A stretch of DNA of 5,090 nucleotides from Flavobacteriales bacterium (GTDB lineage Bacteria; Bacteroidota; Bacteroidia; NS11-12g; UBA955). Location: assembly GCA_947464515.1 (NCBI GenBank), contig CANHXF010000152.1:1-5090 (forward strand). The letters run 5' to 3'. Every line of letters starts with the position of its first letter. Position 1 is the stretch's first letter. The translations under genes were made by a program, and so were the position numbers. Positions 4,108 through 5,090 of the stretch are shown in pieces. Under the pieces are notes generated by a model that was not told where the DNA came from, made no database searches, and saw nothing but the letters and a program-made list of their open reading frames with translations.

Positions 4108-5090
4108 ATGGCATGTACTTCTTGTGGAACCAAGGCTGGCGGCACCCCTGGTGGGTGTAAGAGCAACGGCACTTGTGGGACCAGTGGCTGCAATGCGTTG
4201 AATGTATACGATTGGTTCAAGGACATGGACCTGCCTACGGGCTATAAAGCTTTTAATGTGGTAGAAGTTCGATTCAAAGGTTCTCGCAAAGAGTTCTTTA
4301 GAAACACGAATAATTTGGACCTATTTACGGGTGATTACGTATGTGTTGACAGCAGCATTGGTTTTGATATTGGGACTGTATCTGCAACGGGCGAAATCGT
4401 TCGATTGCAATTGAAAAAATATAGAGTTCGCGAGGATTCCGATGAGATGCATGGCATTCAGCGGGTGGCCAGTGAACGAGATATGGAACGTAGGGAGGAA
4501 GCGAAAAGCAAAGAGGATCAAACTTTGGAGCGTGCGCGGACGATTGCGTTTTCATTGAATCTTCAGATGAAGATTTCCGACATTGAGATTCAGGGCGATG
4601 GTAGAAAGGCGATATTTTTCTACACGGCCGAAACGCGGGTGGATTTCCGTGAATTGATCAAGCGATATGCCGATGAGTTTAAGGTAAAAATCGAAATGCG
4701 ACATATTTCCTATCGTGAGGAAGCTTCTCGATTGGGCGGTACGGGTGTTTGCGGTAGAGAGCTTTGCTGCAGTACTTGGCTTACGGATTATAAGCAGGTG
4801 AATACGGGTGCTGCTAGGGTTCAAAACTTAAGCATCAACATGGAAAAATTGGCCGGACAGTGTGGTCGTTTGAAGTGCTGTTTAAACTTCGAGTTGGATC
4901 AATACGTTGAGTCTACGGATGCATTTCCGAAAGCAAAAATCGTTCGATTGGATACAATCAACGGGATGGCTTATGCGCGCAAAACCGATATTTTAAAGAA
5001 GTTGATGTGGTTCTCTTACGATGACAATCAGACTTGGGTCGCTTTGCCTGTCGATAAGGTGAACGAGGTGATGGAGGAGAATAAGAATGG
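4108..5090 (+). CDS. ricT: PSP1 domain protein, RicT/YaaT-like, 3' end outside the window
   Basis: The reading frame is open from ATG 4108 to the right edge (327 codons, no stop). In Bacillus the homologue RicT (YaaT) joins RicA and RicF in an iron-sulfur complex that affects RNase Y activity and phosphorelay development. Here the family core is plain: an N-terminal part around NVVEVRFKGSRKEFF (50-64), the PSP1 region about 118-205 with KAIFFYTAETRVDFRELIKR (167-186), then GGTGVCGRELCCSTWL (210-225) and LAGQCGRLKCCLNFE (248-262). The six cysteines 215, 220, 221, 252, 257 and 258 form the C-x4-CC / C-x4-CC pattern of the cluster-binding subunit. In addition, the first 28 residues are Gly-rich and hold five cysteines (3, 6, 17, 23, 28). 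Family assignment is secure; the cellular role in this phylum is not established. The symbol is by homology only. Confidence 0.9.
   Translation, partial: MACTSCGTKAGGTPGGCKSNGTCGTSGCNALNVYDWFKDMDLPTGYKAFNVVEVRFKGSRKEFFRNTNNLDLFTGDYVCVDSSIGFDIGTVSATGEIVRLQLKKYRVREDSDEMHGIQRVASERDMERREEAKSKEDQTLERARTIAFSLNLQMKISDIEIQGDGRKAIFFYTAETRVDFRELIKRYADEFKVKIEMRHISYREEASRLGGTGVCGRELCCSTWLTDYKQVNTGAARVQNLSINMEKLAGQCGRLKCCLNFELDQYVESTDAFPKAKIVRLDTINGMAYARKTDILKKLMWFSYDDNQTWVALPVDKVNEVMEENKN

Noticed and set aside
2705..4114. Minus-strand frames 2705-3031, 2986-3213, 3705-3914 and 3839-4114
   Set aside because: All lie opposite ldcA or the GtrA-like gene, whose conserved motifs establish the coding strand.
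4321..4824. Minus-strand frames 4321-4521, 4325-4555 and 4552-4824
   Set aside because: They are antisense to the RicT-like gene, whose frame is open across the whole region with strongly conserved cysteine motifs.

Overview
The window looks like ordinary chromosome from a member of the Bacteroidota. The evidence is the gene families (a DUF4286 protein, and a PSP1/RicT protein with a Cys/Gly-rich N-terminus of the kind I associate with this phylum), TAnnTTTG-type -7 promoter boxes, and the lack of strong Shine-Dalgarno sequences. I cannot place it below phylum. Nearly every base is coding, and I see no tRNA, rRNA, CRISPR array, phage or insertion sequence.

Left arm, minus strand, transcribed from about 1740 towards 1: purS (GTG start, 1489-1737), a DUF4286 protein (1176-1484), the tRNA 2-selenouridine synthase gene mnmH/selU (136-1173), and the first 48 codons of a short-chain dehydrogenase that runs off the left edge (1-146). 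Spacings are 4 nt, 2 nt and an 11-nt overlap, so this is very probably one operon. It joins purine synthesis (PurS, FGAM synthase small subunit) to tRNA wobble-uridine modification.

Right arm, plus strand: a 48-nt divergent spacer (1738-1785) separates purS from a second tight operon. That operon holds a lipoprotein with a possible GyrI-like ligand-binding fold (1786-2532), an LD-carboxypeptidase of the S66/LdcA family (2529-3545, TTG start inside the previous stop), and a GtrA-like four-helix membrane protein (3550-4050, GTG start). The theme is cell envelope: murein peptide recycling plus possible polyprenyl-phosphate-sugar translocation. A 57-nt gap with a good TAnnTTTG box leads into a RicT/YaaT-like PSP1 protein (4108 to the right edge, incomplete).

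I found no clearly new multi-gene system. The points most worth a second look are: a roughly 40-residue repeat-bearing insertion in the LD-carboxypeptidase; two strong tandem hairpins with interchangeable arms inside the mnmH coding sequence; -7-like boxes so close to the start codons of both divergent genes that leaderless mRNAs are likely; a five-cysteine N-terminal extension on the RicT-like protein; and a lipid-anchored protein resembling GyrI-type effector-binding domains.
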